Source: Gemmatimonadota bacterium (GTDB lineage Bacteria; Gemmatimonadota; Gemmatimonadetes; Gemmatimonadales; Gemmatimonadaceae). Taken from it: 64,000 bases of DNA. A program made the translations under genes and the position numbers. Shown here one piece after another: positions 61,307 through 64,000 of the stretch. The notes beneath the pieces are model-generated. The model saw only the letters and a program-made list of their open reading frames with translations, was not told the DNA's origin and ran no database searches. Positions within the stretch are counted from its first letter, which is position 1, and each line of letters starts with the position of its first letter. The DNA lies in contig JAJPIS010000021.1 of assembly GCA_021324635.1 (NCBI GenBank), forward strand, positions 1-64,000, read 5' to 3'.

Positions 61307-62170
61307 ATGAGTGGTACCGCGGGAGGGCGCCTGGGCGGCGGCGTGGCCGCGGCGCGCCGCATGTTCGTGCTCGGCCATCGCGGGATGCTGGGCCATGTGG
61401 TGGCGCGGTACGCCGCCGAGATGGGATGGACGGTTCTGACCAGCGAGGCGCGCTACGAGGGACGGGCACGTGACCCGCTGATCGAGGACGTGCGCGCGTC
61501 GGGGGCGACGGCGGTCATCAACTGCCTCGGCCTCACGAAGCAGCGGAGCGACGACCGGGCGGCCCTCATGATGACGAATGCCGTGTTCCCGGTGCAGTTG
61601 GCGATGCGCCTCGACGCGACCCAATACCTGGTGCACGCCAGCACCGACTGCGTGTTCGCGGGAACCCGCGGGCAATACCGCATCGACGACCGGTGCGACG
61701 CCGCCGATGCTTACGGGCTGTCCAAGGCCCTCGGAGAGGGGATCGCCCGGGTGCCCAACGTCACCGTCCTTCGGGTCTCGGTCGTCGGCCCGGACCAGGC
61801 GGGCGGGCGCGGGCTGCTGGCGTGGTTCCTCCGTCAGCCCAGGGACCGCCCGATTCCCGGATATGTCAACCACCGCTGGAATGGGGTGACGACGCTCGAG
61901 TGGGCCACCATCGCTGTCGGGTACGCGGCGGCCTTCGCCGCCGGCTGGCCGGTCCCGCGCCTGACGCAACCCGGGACCGAGTCGGGCTCGAAGTTCGACC
62001 TGCTCTGTGCGTTTCGTGATGCGCTGGCGCGCGATCGCTGCGTCGCGGCCACACAGGGGTCGGAGGCGGTCGACCGCACGCTCGTTCCCACGGACCGGCG
62101 CGCGCCGATCCGCGAGCAGTTGGCCCGCCTCGCGGCCTGGTACCCAATCGACCCCGGGTCGCACTCGTGA
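61307..62170 (+). CDS. RmlD-like sugar-nucleotide reductase (extended SDR)
   Basis: The 287-residue protein has the NAD-site FVLGHRGMLGHVV at about 20-32. The RmlD-like STDCVFAGTRG lies near 120, and YGLSKALGEGIA gives the Tyr-x3-Lys pair. Its neighbour suggests reduction of a 4-keto-6-deoxy UDP-sugar, as in the FnlB or CapF step, but the usual cupin end of CapF is absent. The first 18 residues are Gly-rich; ATG 61361 is an alternative start. It overlaps the next gene by 4 nt. Confidence 0.8.
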   Translation: MSGTAGGRLGGGVAAARRMFVLGHRGMLGHVVARYAAEMGWTVLTSEARYEGRARDPLIEDVRASGATAVINCLGLTKQRSDDRAALMMTNAVFPVQLAMRLDATQYLVHASTDCVFAGTRGQYRIDDRCDAADAYGLSKALGEGIARVPNVTVLRVSVVGPDQAGGRGLLAWFLRQPRDRPIPGYVNHRWNGVTTLEWATIAVGYAAAFAAGWPVPRLTQPGTESGSKFDLLCAFRDALARDRCVAATQGSEAVDRTLVPTDRRAPIREQLARLAAWYPIDPGSHS

Positions 62171-64000
62171 CATCGGTGCTTTCCGGCCCGCTGGCACCGG
62201 CGGGGATCGCCGGTCCCGCCCGATCCGGTCGACACGACCCCGCACCCCCCCGGGGACGCATCGTCATCCTCACCGAGGACTCGAAGCCGGCGCTCGGCGG
62301 CATCGCCGAGTACCTGCACCGGTTGGCACTCGCGACGATGCCGTACCACGACGTCCTCGTCGTGACGAGCGTGACCGGCGCGGACGCCCTCAACGCCACG
62401 CTTCCGTACCCGCACCGCGAGGTGACCTGGTTTCGGGCCCAGGAGCGGCGCGGTGGCGACGCAGTTCCGCCGGTACGCTACCTCAACACGCTGATCTGGC
62501 ACCTCCAGCGGCCCCGTCGGGTTCGCGCCCTGCTCGCCGACATCCACGCGGCCCGGCCCGACTCCCGGTACGTGCTCGGCCGACTGAGCCCGGTGACGTT
62601 CCCGTGGTGCGCGGGGTGTGACGCGCTCGGACTGCCCTACGCGGCGATCGGGTATGGGCTCGAGCTGATCGAGCGGTTGCCCGCACGGCTCGCGCGCCAG
62701 CGCGCGGCCCACGTCCGGCGGGCCGCGCAGTGGTTCGCGGTCAGCCAAGATACACGTCGTCGCCTCATCGAGCTGGGCGTGCCGGCGGCAGGCGTGTCCC
62801 TGCTGACGCCGGGCGCCGGTCCGCCGGCGCCGGTCGGCGCCGACGCGGGGTGCGTCGTGCGTACTCGGCTCGGGCTGGGCGGCCGGCCATTCCTGTTCTC
62901 GCTCGGGCTGCTGCGCCGGCGGAAAGGGATCGATCTGGCGATTGCCGCGCTCGCCGCGCTCCGGGATCGACACCCGGACCTGCTCCTCGTCGTGGCCGGC
63001 GACGGTCCGGAGGGGCCGGCGCTCCGCGCGCTCGCCCAGCGGTTGCAGGTCGCGGATCGGGTCATCTTCACCGGGGAGATCGACGAGGCGACGAAGGCGG
63101 CGCTCTTCGCCGAGTGCCAGGTGTTCGTCCTGCCGACGCGCGACGAGCCAGGAGATGTGGAGGGGTTCGGCATCGTCTTTCTCGAGGCCGCCCTGCACGG
63201 GAAGCCGGTGGTCGGGGGGAACACCGGCGGCGTCCCGGATGCAGTGGCCGATGGTGTCACTGGCCTCCTTGTCGACACGCACGACGCGACGGCGCTCACG
63301 GCGGCGCTGGCGCGGCTCCTGTCCGATCCGGCGTTGCAGGCGACGCTCGGTCACAACGGGCGCGAGCGCGCGCGGACCGAGTTCCGATGGGAGATCCGAG
63401 GCCGCGCGTTCGCGACACGGATGGTGCCGGGAGTCGACCCACCGCCCGACGGTCCGAGTGAGTCGCCCGATCGCGTCTCGCCGCCCCGCGCGCCGGGACG
63501 GATCGCCCGCACGCGGGGTGCAGCCTCGAGAGTGCGCCAGCGCGTGGCGCACGGCGGATCGGTGCTGGCGGCACTCGCCCGCCAGGGTCGGCTTGGCGCG
63601 TACCTGGCCGGCCACCCTGCGCCGGCCGACCCCGGTGCGGCCGTGCAGGCAATGCTCGGATGGCTGCGGCTCGCGTTCGCCGCCGGGCGCGACGGCGGTG
63701 CGGCGGCCCGCTACGATCTCGCGCGTGGGTGGGCGGCGCCGTATCCGGAGGTCACGGGGTACCTGATCCCGACGCTCCTGCACTTCGCCACCGACGAGGG
63801 CGAAGCTGACCTGATCCCGCTCGCCCGCCGCGCGGGCGAATGGTTGGCGCGGACCCGGCTGCCGCGCGGCGCGATCTGCCGGAAGCAATGGCGCCCCGGG
63901 AACAGCGACCCCAGTGTCTTCAACACCGCCCAGGTGATCGACGGGTGGTGCTCGCTGCACGCCCTCGGTGCCCCGCACCCGACCACCGCACCCGACTGGG
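62167..64000 (+). CDS. GT4 glycosyltransferase fused to a probable alpha-toroid domain (3' truncated by window)
   Basis: The frame runs open from GTG 62167 to the window edge, at least 611 residues. Residues about 35-430 are a GT-B enzyme of family GT4. FSLGLLRRRKGIDLAIAALA opens the donor domain, VVAGDGPEGPAL follows, and the E-x7-E region is VEGFGIVFLEA near 330-341. A low-complexity link (about 430-480) leads to a second domain. There YPEVTGYLIPTLLHFAT (about 526) and VFNTAQVIDGWCSLHAL resemble the alpha-helical toroid of six-hairpin glycosidase or epimerase-like proteins. The domain is cut, so its identity is uncertain. Confidence 0.8.
   Translation, partial: MTSVLSGPLAPAGIAGPARSGRHDPAPPRGRIVILTEDSKPALGGIAEYLHRLALATMPYHDVLVVTSVTGADALNATLPYPHREVTWFRAQERRGGDAVPPVRYLNTLIWHLQRPRRVRALLADIHAARPDSRYVLGRLSPVTFPWCAGCDALGLPYAAIGYGLELIERLPARLARQRAAHVRRAAQWFAVSQDTRRRLIELGVPAAGVSLLTPGAGPPAPVGADAGCVVRTRLGLGGRPFLFSLGLLRRRKGIDLAIAALAALRDRHPDLLLVVAGDGPEGPALRALAQRLQVADRVIFTGEIDEATKAALFAECQVFVLPTRDEPGDVEGFGIVFLEAALHGKPVVGGNTGGVPDAVADGVTGLLVDTHDATALTAALARLLSDPALQATLGHNGRERARTEFRWEIRGRAFATRMVPGVDPPPDGPSESPDRVSPPRAPGRIARTRGAASRVRQRVAHGGSVLAALARQGRLGAYLAGHPAPADPGAAVQAMLGWLRLAFAAGRDGGAAARYDLARGWAAPYPEVTGYLIPTLLHFATDEGEADLIPLARRAGEWLARTRLPRGAICRKQWRPGNSDPSVFNTAQVIDGWCSLHALGAPHPTTAPDW

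Noticed and set aside
61834-63978. A 714-residue reverse frame over the RmlD-like and GT4 genes
   Set aside because: The forward frames carry GT4 and SDR motifs. The reverse one is Arg-rich without any family pattern.
1-64000. A defence island, prophage or CRISPR system
   Set aside because: I looked for nuclease-methylase pairs, integrases, transposases and regularly spaced repeats. The only methyltransferase is a small-molecule type, and the only short repeats are the 10-, 11- and 12-bp arrays already listed.

Overview
The window reads as one chromosomal segment of a high-GC, Gram-negative bacterium. The codon third positions are strongly G/C, and many genes start with GTG. The envelope genes are diderm: LptD, a complete Tol-Pal set, outer-membrane lipoproteins and an O-antigen type ABC exporter. 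The gene content and very high GC fit Gemmatimonadota, but that placement is inference from the sequence alone. All genes but one are on the plus strand, many overlap by 1-14 nt (ATGA, GTGA and TGATG junctions), and no gene-free stretch exceeds 300 bp. The largest gaps are 255 bp at 2652-2906, 239 bp at 30407-30645 and 194 bp at 4410-4603. I see no tRNA, rRNA, CRISPR array, insertion sequence or prophage.

Layout. 1-2651: end of uvrB, the tRNA t6A genes tsaE and tsaB, rimI, then ssb and a terminator. 2907-4409: a LysM wall protein closed by an 18-bp hairpin. 4604-8448: tetrapyrrole genes (hemX/ccsA-like, precorrin-2 dehydrogenase, hemA) and a sugar-nucleotide epimerase. 8445-17139: tolQ-tolR-tolA/tonB-tolB-pal-cpoB, tatC and lptD, an outer-envelope cluster. 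17288-23718: a FnIII lipoprotein and histidine degradation (hutH, hutU, hutI) with a radical SAM gene inserted. 23852-28558: a large TPR protein, a polyprenyl diphosphate synthase, a small DUF4321-like membrane protein and tatA. 28589-30406: the only minus-strand gene, a PpiD-type chaperone, divergent from a second TPR protein.

30646-40840: TPR protein, aroQ, pepP, accB, pilT, accC, comB and ftsK. 40861-47033: a short tandem repeat, a methyltransferase, yraN, recA, recX and alaS. 47030-55338: mixed housekeeping genes. They comprise a small unknown, a CpsB-type PHP phosphatase, an asparaginase broken by a one-base frameshift, a CCA-adding enzyme, an unknown, a ZIP transporter, rarA, a LEA lipoprotein, and hflX with no ordinary start codon. 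55339-64000: surface polysaccharide genes. They comprise a WecA-type initiating transferase with a cytoplasmic extension, Wzm/Wzt-type exporter, a GT2, a CapE/FnlA-type dehydratase-epimerase, an RmlD-like reductase, and a GT4 fused to a probable alpha-helical toroid domain that runs off the window end.

How the parts work together. Most of the window builds and guards the cell envelope. LptD, Tol-Pal and PpiD handle outer-membrane assembly. The polyprenyl synthase may supply a quinone side chain or a lipid carrier, and the terminal cluster makes and exports a glycan. No single unit is clearly a new defence or mobile system. The observations most worth following are the radical SAM gene inside the hut operon, the split asparaginase, the start-less hflX, the GT4 fusion, the 11-bp repeat at the ftsK end, and a repeated short motif in the tail of the second TPR protein.
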